DNA of 64,000 nucleotides from Isoetes taiwanensis (Eukaryota > Streptophyta > Lycopodiopsida > Isoetales > Isoetaceae). Made by a program: the position numbers and the translations under genes. Within the stretch, counting starts at the first letter, position 1. Each line of letters begins with the position of its first letter. Of this stretch, positions 10,340 to 22,312 are shown one piece after another. A model generated the notes under the pieces. It was not told where the DNA came from. It ran no database searches and was given only the letters and a program-made list of their open reading frames with translations. Location: positions 188,001 to 252,000 of the forward strand of contig JAJEKV010000039.1 of assembly GCA_021234155.1 (NCBI GenBank), read 5' to 3'.

Positions 10340-13069
10340 TCTGCGTTGTTCAATCAAGAAACAGGTAAGGGCAGCAGCTGGGTTGCTGGGTTTTCATGGT
10401 AAAAAGCAACGGATCTATTTTGGCGGTTCAGTAAAAAATGGCTATAAGGCTGCCTCATCGAATATTTGCAGCAGAGGATCAAGAACAGTGATGCCATACA
10501 CCTAAAATCGAGATGAAGCTTACATCAGAAAGGTACTAATTGGCATCTCTATGCTTCAAGAATACGAAAAGCAAAAATCTCTTTTTGGCATCTCAATTCT
10601 GGCCTCTTAAGCAAAACTAGCTTTTCCGTGCAGGGCCTTTTGCCTAGAGACCTGTGTGGATATGGCCAGGTGAGTTCTCGATCACAGTTAAATATCTGTG
10701 TCAGTCAGGTCTGTATTGAACTATTCGTCGAATTTTTGCCCGGTTTTTTAAGCAAATCTAAAGTTATGACCTCAAATCGATGCTGCTGGAAGTGCAGACT
10801 CTTTATAAGTTCACATGTTTTTGCCCAACACAAAAGTCTTCATAGATGATGATGATGATGATAATCACTATGAAAAATGTAACATTTTCTAGTGGAGATC
10901 CATATTTGAGGCTCAAGATAGTTATAGCTTGTTTTGCGGATTTCGGTAAAGAAAACACGTCACCTCCCCTCGATAGGTGGCCTGGTCATGTTACTTTGTA
11001 TTCTCGTACCTTATTTGTGTGAGTCCAGGCTAGTAAATCGTGGCTGCCCTTTGCAACGAATCTCAGGGTGCGTTCCCATGGGACGAAAACGTGGAGATTT
11101 TCTTGAGATTTTCTTGAGGTCGGGTCGAAGGCTCTAGCATTCCATGAGCTCCTTACTTGCTTGATTCAGGTTTAGGACTTTGAGAGGCAAAGTATTCTCT
11201 ACACAATTTTGAGCCTTAGGGTTTTTTTACCTTAGTACAACTTTTTTAGGTCTGCAATTCATGGGAAAGCACCCTCAGTCGTTGCCTAGACTCTAACTTC
11301 TGGTATCACTTCGATGTACTCCCTATTTCGGGATATTGTGTGGTGACATATTGGGCTTGGTGGCCGCTTCGTTAAAGAAGCAGACCCCACTGAACCTTTG
11401 ATGGCAAATCATACTAGACGCCAATTAGGTTGGTCTAAACATTTTACAGTTGTCGAAACTTCTCGGAGCGTCTTCGTCGTCTTTGTTCAATCAGGCCTTT
11501 GAAATCCTTAAACGTTATCTCGGAAGATGGGATCCTTCATTTGAACCCAACCCACGGAATCAATTGTCCAACCACCATGGTGCATCCTCTTCGTTCGTTT
11601 GCAATCTTGGAACATCGATCCTAGAGCAAGGGTTTGTGCTGACACTATCTTGGATGCTGCTATTATCCCGATGTGCTCCTAGGGGATGGGATCATGTCTT
11701 GCAGATTTTGCCATCAGGCGGCCTAAGGCGATCGCAACCATCCAACTAGGGCGCCACATCTCAGCCCTTTGATGGCACATGGCACCCTCTGGGATCTCGT
11801 TAACGTGATTCGGAGGGTGGCAGTGTGCATGCAAGATTCTTGCAGATGGAATCCTCATATGAAGATTCTAGTGCATGGCTGCGCGATTCAATCCCAGCCC
11901 CTCAAGGCACCAGGGAGCAATCTTCATCCTTGTTTAGACTTTCCAGAAATCGTAGGCTTTGATTGGTCCATAAGCGGACCCCAAACAAATGCTAGCAGAA
12001 GAACTTTGTAAAGAACTTCGCAAAAGCAAAAAATAGGCTTGGAGATGCTCTTCAAAAAGGAATGGATTTCGAAGAGCAAAGGGAGCAGGTAAGTGCATCT
12101 ATGTGTGATTTGTCGTTCTTTTGCGTGGTCTTGAAAAATTGCTCCTCCTTCCAGCTTTTAGCAGGAGCACTCCCTACCATATGAGGTCCCAGTGATTGTC
12201 AGGGTTTGTTGCATTTCGGGTTCTTGACTTTGAGTGAGAAAAATTTTGGAGAAGCCGCTTGCAATTTTTACCTGAGAAGCATTGTTTCTCAGCAACATAT
12301 GCCTAACGAAGGACTCCTATCTTTCAATGAAAAGGTATGACAAATGACAAATTCTATATAATTTGTCGTTTATAATTGATCACTCCTTCATTTTTTTGGC
12401 ATTGCCGCATGTATTGGTGCACTTATGGGCCTGAAGACAACTCAACAAATACTCACGTAGGCGAAGGCAATCATTCAACTCCAGGTACACAGAGAAAAAG
12501 GGGTGAAAGAGGAGAAGGTGTCCGTAGGGGTTGTCGATGCCATTTCACAGTGCGACAAATATATCTGATGCTGGATTGCTCTAAGATCACATATTATTGG
12601 TTTGATCATGGGTGATGTGGCTCACGGGAGGGTACTTGATCCACAAAAGGGTTTGAGGTTCAGGTTTACTCCATGGCTCTCTAGGGAGGATCTTGCTGGC
12701 CACTAACTTTTTGATGAGAAAGCTTGACAACTGGCTCGAGAGATTGGATGAGGAGAAGATATCCCAAAGCACAATAGCTTCATCAGGTCGAAGTCCCTAT
12801 AAAGTTTGCACAATCATGTGAGGGTATTCATCATGGCAAGGTTTGGAGTAAGATTTCAATGTCGTTTTGTATATGTAGATGTATAAATACAGGTTTTGAG
12901 CAGCTTCATGCCAAAATTGGAGCAGCTTATTTTCTCGAGTTTTTTTTGTGCTTGTTGCAGTTTATTTTTTGGAGTTTTTTTGTGCTTGTTCCTTCGATGA
13001 TTGAAGGAAGGGGTATAGTCAGGCTACTGTTTGGGGTCTGGGTTCGGGAACTCCTGGAAGACAGCCCTC
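10340..13069. other. unrecognised 2.7 kb, upstream region of the glucanase on its left
   Basis: No ORF longer than about 100 codons and none resembling a known family. The left few hundred bases must contain the glucanase promoter (minus strand), but no clear TATA box was found. It also has a (GAT)n run at 10845-10862. From 11400 to 12800 base composition is more even and several short plus-strand ORFs occur; they could be remnants of a decayed gene or element that I cannot identify. Confidence 0.5.
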
Positions 13070-13618
13070 TGTGAGGACCCGTGGATCTAACAGGAGAGTC
13101 CGGGGGACTATGTCACGCGGGATTTGCTGAAAGAGAAGAAAAAGAAGAGAACAGAACAATCGAGAGAAAGATGATAAGCTTCCTTGATATCAATGATGAA
13201 AATACATGAGCTCTCGCAATAGAGAGAAAACTGAAAGGAGACAAGACTCAAAACTCATCTAAAAACTTATGAGCTAACTCTACTCATATATATAGTACAA
13301 TGGCCTTGGGCCCAATATAGACACTCGATCGATCTCGGTGCCCGACTCACGGAAGGAGGCCCGATTCTGGGAATGTTGGCGGTGCCTCTTGAAGTGCCTA
13401 GAATCTCATTGACGCCGACGCTGAAGGTGTGACGCCGTCCACTTGTCCGAGCTACGCCTCTTGTTGAACTGACCAAAGGCTTTGATCAAGGTGGGCCCGG
13501 CCGCTTAGTCTTACGTGGAGGCTTGGATGTCCGACCCGTGGTTGGCCGAGGATCTTTGAGCTTGACCTGGTCCGACGTATGCATGAATAGTCCCGCATCC
13601 GGGAGGCACAGACTAACA
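13070..13618 (-). mobile_element. long terminal repeat, minus orientation (3' LTR or solo LTR)
   Basis: On the minus strand the segment starts TGTTAG directly after a purine-rich tract (GTTTGGTGGGGAG, plus 13619-13631) that looks like a polypurine tract, and ends CTCACA at 13070. Inside are a TATATATA promoter-like motif (about 13291-13299) and the AT/CT-rich leader typical of plant LTR elements. Length is about 549 bp. No second LTR was found, so this is either the 3' LTR of an element whose 5' half has been lost or a partial insertion. The superfamily cannot be assigned. Confidence 0.6.
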
Positions 13619-15001
13619 CTCCCCACCAAACGACACTTTCCCCGAGTGAAGAAAAGGAGGAAGCGTTTGAGGGCGGAAGCCATCGGTCAAAAGTGATCCT
13701 CACGGGAGTGAGGACGGGCACCATTATGGTACTGGCGGATGAGATCTTGGCGTGATTGAAGAGCTTGAGGTGTGTTTTGGCCAAGGGCAGGATCAGCATC
13801 AATAAGAAAACGAGAGCGTACCATGGCTTCAAGTGCGTGCGCGTGGGCCCAAGAAATGTACCGACACTCCATGAGGAGACAGTCCGAAGGCCAAAGGCAC
13901 CGACATTTTGGATTGCAGTGAAAAATGGGACGCTGCCGATTTAAGGAGCTTAGCAAAATGCATTTGAGGGCAGCGCAAAATCCTGCTTGAAGATGGACAG
14001 AAGGATCAGGTGAGGTGGAGGCGTTCTGCAAGAAGGTGTTGAGACCATGAAGCGCATCCGCGGGCTGTTGCCAACCACGCTCATTAGCAATGTAGATCCA
14101 ATTGGTGGTGTTGTCCAGAGTAGCACCTTCTTCCCAATGTGAGCGGCCGAACAAAAACGTGGATCCCACCGGAGATCCGTCGAGATCTGAGGTGGTGTCC
14201 AGCCTGCATGACCATCCATGACCTTGGTCCAAAAAGGAAGGCGCCAATCAGAAGTTAGGAACCTGGGGCGTGGAGGTACGCCCAGGGAAGCATAGGGAGA
14301 AGGAACCATGCCCGTGGGCGTTGGTTCTTGGCGATCTCCCCAATTGATCGACAAGATCTCGGATCAAGTGCGACACCCATCCCCCAAAGAGAAGCGGAGA
14401 GCCGAGAGTTGACAGGAGGGCTATCCCATCCCGTGGGGACCGCCTTGCTATCCAACGAGCACATGGAATCGATTGTAACCAGCGAGGTGTCGCATATAGA
14501 CTTGTGCATAGGGAAGATCTTCTGGATGTCCTAGATACTTCCTAATTTGTTGCTGGCCTTCGGGCTTGCCGAGAGATAAATGATTGGCAAGCTTCGGGCA
14601 TGTACTCCCTCGATGAAAAGTTTTGGTCCGAGCGGGATCCGCAAAGATATGGATTGTTATCCCGAAGCACCCATTGCTTGTGATGGGGTCACCCCGAAAA
14701 GCCGTCGTGGCCCATTGCCAAAGTTTTCCCGTGTATCACCCAGATAGAAATCATGAAAGATATAAGCCATGGGCTGAACCACGCGGAAAGTGAGAAAGTC
14801 TGGATCGGCACAGTGTATGAGATCAAAGACAACAAGGGCACAACACAACCCTTTGTCTTCAATGGAGAGTTCTGGCCAAATCCGAGTAAAATCAGCACTG
14901 CTCAGTGGGATATCCACAGGGCCATCGGCTCTAGCATAGCCCTTCCACCAAATGCGGGCAGCTCCTGTAAGGTTTGTGGTGGCAACCTTTCCTGTATCCT
15001 T
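13619..15001 (-). mobile_element. decayed internal region next to the LTR, coding content unrecognised
   Basis: Upstream of the polypurine tract on the minus strand are overlapping open stretches in different frames (15034-14657, 14509-14255, 14354-13950, 14247-13687), as expected of a frameshifted coding region about 1.3 kb long. I recognise no gag, protease, reverse transcriptase or integrase motif. One stretch reads IWPELSIEDKGLCCALVVFD, which looks like real protein, but I cannot name a family. Possibilities are the non-pol part of an LTR element, or a host gene fragment carried by one. It abuts the EXO84-like sequence abruptly at about 15002. Confidence 0.4.
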
Positions 15002-16109
15002 TAACGTCAATATCCGATGCTTCAAAAGCGCCAATAGCTCGTGAGATGCTGTCAGATATTGCCTGCCGCATGCGTCTCGAACCGTAGTGACCTTGCACCG
15101 CCATTTGGTTTACTAACTGCATATCTAACATAAGCTGCAGGAAATGCAGTTCAAGCTTAACTAATAGGCCAGAGACTATAAGAAAACATAAAAAATGTCA
15201 TACTTGTTGCAAGCCTTTAGGACCTAAAGGTGTTGGACCGCCCTCCATTTCTTCCCAGAATTCTTGATAGTCACATAATTAGAGTACGATGGCTTCTGTA
15301 CACCTCATCAATAGAATGGTCACTAGACGCCCTCGTCCAATCATGATATCAGTTCCTACCTCCTGTAGCATGCTGACCTTTTCGAACAATTTCTGCTTTT
15401 AATGATTTAGAAACTTCAGTGTAGTTAAGTATGCCAAGGATAGAACATGTTTAACATTTGGTGAACAGACCTGGAAAAATATGGATGGCATTGGATTTTC
15501 ATGCCAAGAGTTCTCATTTTTATCATCCAGCCTAAGGTATACTTCTGCATTTAGTTGTGGTTCCCCATCTTCAACAGATATAAGGTATAAGGTTCGGTGC
15601 ACATTCTTGTGAACTCATTACACAGATTATCTAGAGTACGTTGCATACTTGTTAGAGGTGCCATATCCTCCTTGAAATCCTGTAAGAGATAAAGTATATG
15701 GTTGGAAAATGCCTTGCATCTAAATGCAGCGTTCCATAATTATAAGGAAATGGTTGAGAATTCTATCCTTCTACCAACTTTATTAAGTTTAAGGGGGCAC
15801 AATTATATACCTGTACCATGATATTGAATCTGTGAGCACTTGTTGTAAGCTTTAGATTGGGTGTTAAACTTGCATTGCTATACACATTATATTCATGGCT
15901 TCCAAAGCCTGTGGATGTGGGAGCATTGCCAAGTGTCCAATCATCAGCTGCAACAAAAGCATGGAGGCTGTCTTTTATACGTTTTATATTTGCAGCTAAA
16001 GCCTGCTCAACACTTGGTTTGAGAAGTTTTAAAAGTGCAGGATTCAATGCAAGTCCTTCTGCTTCCAGTAATGAACAATGGCCGAGGGCAATTGCTACAG
16101 CTTCTACAG
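15002..16109 (-). pseudogene. EXO84-like exocyst subunit gene fragment with introns
   Basis: EXO84 is a subunit of the exocyst, which tethers secretory vesicles to the plasma membrane. Minus-strand exons with clean splice borders: 15811-16109 (ALGHCSLLEAEGLALNPALL, then SVEQALAANIKRI and AADDWTLG, ending in SSAHRFN-like TSAHRFNIMVQ with a GTATAT donor); 15471-15679 (DFKEDMAPLTSMQ, then DGEPQLNAEVYLRLD); 15204-15392 (IMIGRGRLVTILLMRCTEA, FWEEMEGGPTPLGPKGLQQ); 15002-15134 (LDMQLVNQMAVQGHYGSRRM). Order and content follow the C-terminal half of plant EXO84B. It is broken: about 90 residues are missing after SMQ, a one-base frameshift follows near 15605, a stop replaces the Trp expected after IVL in the third exon, and it ends at 15002 without the last coding part. 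No N-terminal half is present. Retained introns argue for DNA-level capture or local decay, not retroposition. Confidence 0.82.
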
Positions 16110-17407
16110 CTGCAGACATTGGGCCCAAATACACAACCTTCTCCTTTTTCTCCACATTCTCATCTTGCCTGGCCTGATTCCTCTTACTGAGCGCCAGAAG
16201 CATTGTAGACAAGGGCTAAATACCTGATCCCAAGAGTAAGGATGGTGCCACTTGATTCTAGGTTCTCCTGCTGGAACGAAATACTTATGATGCATGATTT
16301 CACAGTTAAAATTGTCATGTGGAAATGAGGTAAAATGCTAGGTTTTCTAATTGTGCGTACTGAAAGTAATATAGCTTTCTTCTTCTTTATTTTAAAAACT
16401 GAACCACCTTCTTCTATGTGAGCAACTTTCCACTTGATTCCGAGTTTCAATGTTTTCCTAGCCCTTTGGATCACCAGCACTGCATATTAATGCGGGGTAG
16501 ATTGCCAAATTTCCCAAGTAATTGATTGGTATCTTTTATGAGGAAGTTGAGATCTGGAGAAGCAAACTTGTTATTGAAGAAATGAAAAGGTTCATTATTT
16601 AAAGGCGCTCTGGTATAGCGGATGATGTATGTTTGAACAGGAAACTGTTATGTGTCCAAACTGCACCTGGGGTTTGATCTTGCCTCAAGAAGCCCCTGTT
16701 AAAAATTGGGTTTTTTGTTCTATGCCCACCAAACAAAAAATTGTCACATCCCCTATCACGCGTTTGAAAGCTATTCCCAGAGTAACGGCCCCATTCACTT
16801 CCACCTGTTTCACTTCATTATTTGTCAACAGGTTCTAAAATTTTAACTTCGCACTAAGTTAAGGAACGTGGACATAAGCAGCGGACCTCCAACTGCCCTC
16901 CCATATTTTACACCTGGATAGTTGTTGAAATCTGTTATCAATTGTTTCCAGCTATGTTATTATCTGCATATGGTCTTAGCATTCTCCAAATTCCATTGCT
17001 TTTGTTTTTCTTGATTCTTCCTGCACCAAAGCATTGGCCAGATAATCTCTTAAAATTTGTGACAGATCCTTACTTCCTCTCATATTGGAACATGATACAC
17101 ATACAATGTATTGACCTACAAAATTGTGTAGAATGTATTGATCATAAATGGAAGCACAGATTAATTAGATAGTAGTTGATTGGAAATGCCTATGTTTCTG
17201 ATCAAAATATTAAGACCAATTGATCAAAAATCTGATCAGTCAATGGCTGGAAGGATAGTAGCAATGAAGCTGGATTTATTATGTCTCCCTTGCATATGAC
17301 TTAACACTCCTGCTGATACACATTATGTCTCCCTTGCATTTGATTTCGTCATTTATTTTCTACAAATTCACTTTACAGATAACATACTAATAGACTTAAA
17401 TTTCCAG
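16110..17407. other. no gene recognised between EXO84-like and RPA1-like fragments
   Basis: About 1.3 kb of AT-rich sequence. The left part is probably intronic to the EXO84-like fragment (a CTGCAG acceptor lies at its edge), and the right part intronic to the RPA1-like fragment (TTTCCAG acceptor at 17407). If the Helitron at the right carries both fragments its 5' terminus is not here; no convincing terminus was seen. Confidence 0.45.
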
Positions 17408-18592
17408 CAAAACAAGTGTCAACATCTGCCTCTGGAATGACCTCGCTTCAAAAGAAGGAGCACAATTATATGAAATCCTTGATGAAGCTCCAGTTGTTGC
17501 AATAACGCGTCTTCGAGTTAGCAATTATCAAGGTTTTCAAAATATCTCAATTTCTTCTTTCAAATCATTAACGAAAGTAGCAAGTCCTCATTCATTGGAA
17601 TATCTATAATTTCACCTTAATAGGAATATCTTTATCCACAACGAGTAACAGCCTGGTACAGATCAACCCAGAAACAATACTTGCCCACAACATCCACAAG
17701 TGGTAACCATTTAACCCTTATGATATTACTAATCTTAAGCATTTGCAATGCTAACCACTTTAACACAAAAGGTACGATTCAAATGGTAAACATGCGACGT
17801 ACACGCCTGCACGAGCAAACCTCCAACATCAACGACCAACATCAACGTACGTCTCAAACTTCAATGACCATGCCTGTCTATCTCAAATCATTCTACCAAA
17901 CGTTGGCAACAAAAAGGTATTTCAATACTACGTGGCCTTTCATTTCTATGATTCTTGCCATCAACATTTTGCCTCATTCTTTTTTAAGGCTGCGTACTTC
18001 AATGTGAGGGCCACCATAACATTTATCAAGCCAGACCAAAGCCTATGGTACGACGCTTGCAGTTCGTGCAACAAAAAAGTAGTACAACAAAGTACAAGCT
18101 ACTGCCAATCTTGTCGCATGAACACTTCAGTCTGTAAAAGGTAACAATTTAATTCCACTTAATCACATGAAACATCCGCATAAACTAAACATTGCCTCTT
18201 TCATAGATATAACTTACTACTAAAGCTAGCAGACGCCACAGAAGAAGTTTGGGCCACCGCTTTCAACGACTTGGCCGAACAAATACTTGGCCACAATGCC
18301 AACGACTTATCAAACATCAAACAACAGGTAACATTTAAATCACACAAATAAAATACCAAAAAATGCACTAACATTAAATTCGATCACCTTGCAGAGTATT
18401 GACCAAAAAAAATACGAGGAAATCTTAAAAAAGCCAACAGGAGTTTCTAAAATATTTCGTCTTAGTTCAATTCAAACGACATACAACAACGAAAGGAGAC
18501 ATAACATATCCATCCAAGAGATTGCTACGATTGATTGGAGAGCAGAATCTGTATTTCTCATTCATCAAATACAACACCTAAAATTGCGTTAA
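17408..18592 (+). pseudogene. RPA1: RPA1-like (replication protein A 70-kDa) fragment, DBD-B to DBD-C, with introns
   Basis: RPA1 binds single-stranded DNA in replication and repair; Helitrons also carry RPA-like genes. The first exon (from 17408) reads SVNICLWNDLASKEGAQLYE then APVVAITRLRVSNYQG, the end of DNA-binding domain B. Near 17655 SLVQINPETILAHNIHKW matches the segment that links B to C. An exon ending at 18140 carries the DBD-C start ATITFIKPDQSLWYDACSSC and a zinc ribbon with two CxxC pairs. It splices to 18207-18327 (EEVWATAFNDLAEQILG) and 18395-18592 (DQKKYEEILKK, ending DWRAESVFLIHQI and a stop). Those last introns keep phase exactly. The zinc ribbon is about eight residues shorter than in ordinary RPA1. 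Domains A and the N-terminus are absent, and stops occur around 17610, so it is probably a broken copy or a Helitron-type RPA gene. Confidence 0.78.
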
Positions 18593-18704
18593 CTTGCACT
18601 ACCTCCAAAGCCATACAATGGGCTATACATTCACTGCAAGCAACTAAAAAATGTTGATTGAAATTCGCTTATAACAGTATTGCATAATATTTTACAAATC
18701 ATGA
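18556..18704 (+). repeat. direct repeat copy 1: RPA1-like 3' end and 3' flank
   Basis: The end of the last RPA1-like exon plus about 100 bp of 3' flank (ttcatcaaatacaacacc through cagtattgcataatatttt) recurs at about 22150-22312 with a few changes and a 15-bp insertion. A shorter third copy of the first about 35 bp lies at about 19031-19065. Confidence 0.85.
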
Positions 18705-19906
18705 ACATCCTGTAAATTGAGGCCCTACCAAAGAATCTTCAGCCGTGACAGCTTACGGTACAAATGTATCGGAATCTTTTTTAAGGTGTTCAACCTGCCA
18801 GCATGGAAACCTTGGGAATGGCCAACGTTGATAAAATTATTGTGTCAAACCACTTGCACTAAATCCTAAAAGGTCTAATGCCCATCAGTACAATGCCATG
18901 GTGCATTGGTATCATTTGGTTGTTAGCATGATATAACCAAACTACAATATCTCTTCGGTAATCCATGCCTGATGCGTTTTTTTCTTTAGAACTTGCCTCA
19001 CTTCAAAATTCGGTTCATGCCAGCAGAATCTCAATTTCTCATTCATCAAATACAACACCTAAAATCAACTCTATGAACTACTACGTTATGTCAAATTACA
19101 CATATCGAAGAACAATGAATATAGAACAAAAAATTCATCCACTTCTGCTGCGAACATGAAGAACAGATAAAGGAGTATGGTAAATAGATACTTAGGGTAA
19201 TTGAGTACTTCCAGCTTTAACTATGTCAGCATATTTGTCCCAGCTTCTGGAATTACCTCAAGTACCATAGTAACAAAATTTCTTTTCCACATATTCACTG
19301 TTGTACAAAATGGCCTGAACATCATCATGAAAAAATCCACCTTCATGGAACTGAACTAACACTACAAAATATCCCTGCAGAAATCCGCATATCCCAGCTT
19401 TATATGCTTTCATAAAGCAAACTTATAATTCAAATCCAACAAAGTCTCACAGTCCCTGCACTCACTATGCACCACGAAATCTCACAAGGGCAGTATTCTT
19501 AAAAGTGAAACCTGCAAAAACTCATGAGAGATCCAAAAATCTTAGCTGCACATATGGAGTCCAAGTTGATTAGAGTACATGACTGCCACTTTCTCAGATT
19601 TGAGCAGAGCATAAAATATTGACAACAAAGAACATAAAAACTAAATAAACAAAGAATGATAAGCATTCCCAAATCATATTTGAAGTAGCTGCTTTAAAAG
19701 GGCTGCACATGATAGTGAAATTAAACGCCTTACTGATTTCAAAATATAATAAAATTACACTGAGATCATGCTGCCATAGAAGCCAGCCATGCATTTGCAT
19801 CAGAAATTTACATGGTGGCCATATCAAGCTTAAAATATATGAATAAAAGAGGGACATGGGCTACAGACTGCTAATTATATTTCCAGCAGAATTTAACCTG
19901 TCAACG

Positions 19907-20357
19907 CTATGGCAACAGCGACATCTCAGCACCATTTACGTCTCTTGTCAAATACATGTCAACCATACAAGTTGCAATGCAAGCATCCAATTCAATCCCA
20001 GATACCAAAACATTCGCATGGATTCGTTTACCTTCCTCCGGAGCTATTATAGTTGCACGTGAACTCAAAACACCAACAAAAGTTCCCTGGTCTGGTTTCA
20101 GACCTTCTAATTGCATGCATCTTTGCCACACTCAACTGACGAATAGCCCATGATCATTGCTCCCCATAAAATAATGCAGCGTGTAGCCATTCTGTCAAAG
20201 ATTTGATAAGCATCTCCCATGCTTCACCATTCAGCATACATATTGACCACTGCATTATTGACTACTATGCCCATGGGTTTGTTTGCCTTTCATCAAATTC
20301 ATTGCAGCTGCACACGCACCAATAACAGTGACAAGGGTCCTTCGATCTAGCAATTCC
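19907..20357 (-). pseudogene. PPR protein gene fragment
   Basis: On the minus strand the sequence reads as consecutive pentatricopeptide repeats once frames are followed: LVTVIGACAAAMNLMKGKQ, then NAVVNMYAEW and YQIFDRMATRCIILWGAM, then GLKPDQGTFVGVLSSRATI and EEGKRIHANVLVSG, ending DACIATCMVDMY. This is the PLS-type pattern of plant organellar RNA-editing factors. It has a frameshift after the KGKQ block, a stop after AEW and another frameshift near 20125, and lacks both ends. The neighbouring 20430-20600 minus strand may hold more of the same. Confidence 0.75.
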
Positions 20358-20873
20358 ATAATGAATAAAATTAAATCCATACATGACTACAACACAATAT
20401 TAGATCATCACCTTCAACATGCAATCTGGACATGAACTTTGTCAATCCAGGATGACACCTTCTGAGAATAATATGCAGCAACATCTTGCAGCATTGCATA
20501 TTTCAACAAAAATGCCAACGCCATTCTTTAGCAATGCTCTGTCAAGATGTTGCCCTTCTCCTTCAAAGTCAATCCTCAATGCACAAAATTATAATCACAC
20601 CATGTTAGTGCTGTTTGGAAGGAACGCCTATTATAATGCTATGAGAGAGTTCATAGATCACAGAAGTTTTGACAATTAATTAAACATCTCCTGCTACACC
20701 ATAGAATGTTTATAATAGGCAATTAAGAACAGCAACAATTTGAAAACTAAGTGCAATACAAAATTTGTTCATCGTGTAAACAAATAGCAGAATTCTAAAC
20801 AAATATCATAAATTCATAACTCATAGTGTTGAACATAATAAAAGTGTACAAACAACATGCAGACTCTAACAAT

Positions 20874-21403
20874 TCAATAACGTATGCACTCCAATGTGTG
20901 GATCATCTCTCGCACTGATTGCACATGTTTCTTCGCAATCACTTTTTCTCTCGCGAGTTCTATCCGAATATCATCTAGCTTTCGCTGCGTTATGTGCATG
21001 GTTGGAGTGAACAAACCTCGATCAAATTCAATCAATGCATCTCGCATCAAAATCATATCCTTGTCAATTTTTCTGATAATCGCTATCAGATTATCCACAT
21101 CTTTGTCTGTAGAGCCTGGAGGGTCTTTTGCAGCTACTTCCTCTGCACTTAGTGGCATGGGTGCAGCAGCATCCTGGAATAGGCATAAAAGACAAGTATT
21201 TAATGGATCGAGTCATTCAAGACATTTATCTTCTTAACTTTTTACCTCTGCTGACTGCATAACTCTTATACTTGGGCCCTCAGGCAGATACTTCAGTAAT
21301 AAACAAAAAGTTTAATCAGTTACTCAGAAATTAAAGATATTTGAGAGGCACAAAGAATACACACCCCTATGACCGACCAGTGAAGTCTTTTGTTTGAAGA
21401 CAT
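20874..21403 (-). CDS. hypothetical three-exon gene, 127 codons
   Basis: Minus-strand exons 21365-21403, 21246-21290 and 20874-21173 join in phase 0 throughout, with GT/AG ends: MSSNKRLHWSVIG, then YLPEGPSIRVMQSAE, then a 99-codon exon beginning DAAAPMPLSAEEVAAKD and ending TLECIRY and a stop. The third exon is charged and probably largely helical, a likely coiled coil (KLDDIRIELAREK). I recognise no family; the first exon with its HWS motif might be the start of a Myb/SANT-like or transposon-associated protein, but that is speculation. The continuous frame makes a real or recently captured gene plausible. It lies inside the Helitron-like mosaic. Confidence 0.4.
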
Positions 21404-22149
21404 CGTTGAGGATCTGATGGATACCAATGCTAACATTAAACTTAAAATATCACAACTTTACAATCCCAAATTACCAACTACCAATGACTGACAATTCAAC
21501 TAACCTGTCTATTAATGATGATCTTCCCCCCTTTATTCTTCCAAACTTCAATCAGGCGACTTCACAGCAGCTTCTCACTTCTGATATGCAGTCACTTTAC
21601 AACAAAAAGCCGGATAAAACACTCCCGAAAACAGTTACAGAAAACCGTTAGCCCCACCCGAAAACAGTTACCCCGCCAGCTCCCGAAAACAGTTAAACCA
21701 TAACCATTGATAAATTAATGTTTAAGTTAAAGTCTAACCAAGTAGTTTATGGATAATGGACATATGTTGATGGTCCACGTCTATATTAGAGTATAAAATG
21801 ATTGTTGCTTTACAAGTTTACCAACGTCTTAAGACAGGACAATTTTCGCTAGCCTAATCCATCTTGCAAAACTGGCTTATAAGATTGGAAAATCCATCCG
21901 GCGACCCAGGCTTACGTCTCGATCTGTTTTACCAAATCCGTCCACTGGGGATACTCATGCTGCCTCTGGCTCACATACCTTTCCTGAGAGCTATAGGTCA
22001 ACCTTCCAATTATCATGACTCTTGAAGCTATGGCTATTCTAGCAATGTCTTCCGAAATTACAATATAAATATACACTGGCACATTCCACTTAATGGTTTA
22101 AGAATTTGTAATCGAGTAAAGCTCAAAATTTATGGTTGACCCATGCTTG

Positions 22150-22312
22150 CTTTTATTTCTCATTCATCAAATACAACACCTAAAATTGCGTTAACTTGGA
22201 CTACCTCCAGCACCATACAATGGGCTATGCATCCACTAACATGTCCATGCAAGCAACAAAAAAATGTTGATTGAAATTCGCTTATAACAGTATTGCATAA
22301 TATTTTACTCTG
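22150..22312 (+). repeat. direct repeat copy 2 of the RPA1-like 3' end
   Basis: Second copy of the sequence at 18556-18704, here directly abutting the start of the PPR fragment, so the join between copied RPA1 flank and PPR sequence is at about 22312. Confidence 0.85.

Noticed and set aside
20884-21237. 117-codon plus-strand ORF opposite the unknown three-exon gene
   Set aside because: The minus strand gives a spliced frame with fitting phases; the plus frame is Ser/Ile-rich and lacks splice or start context.
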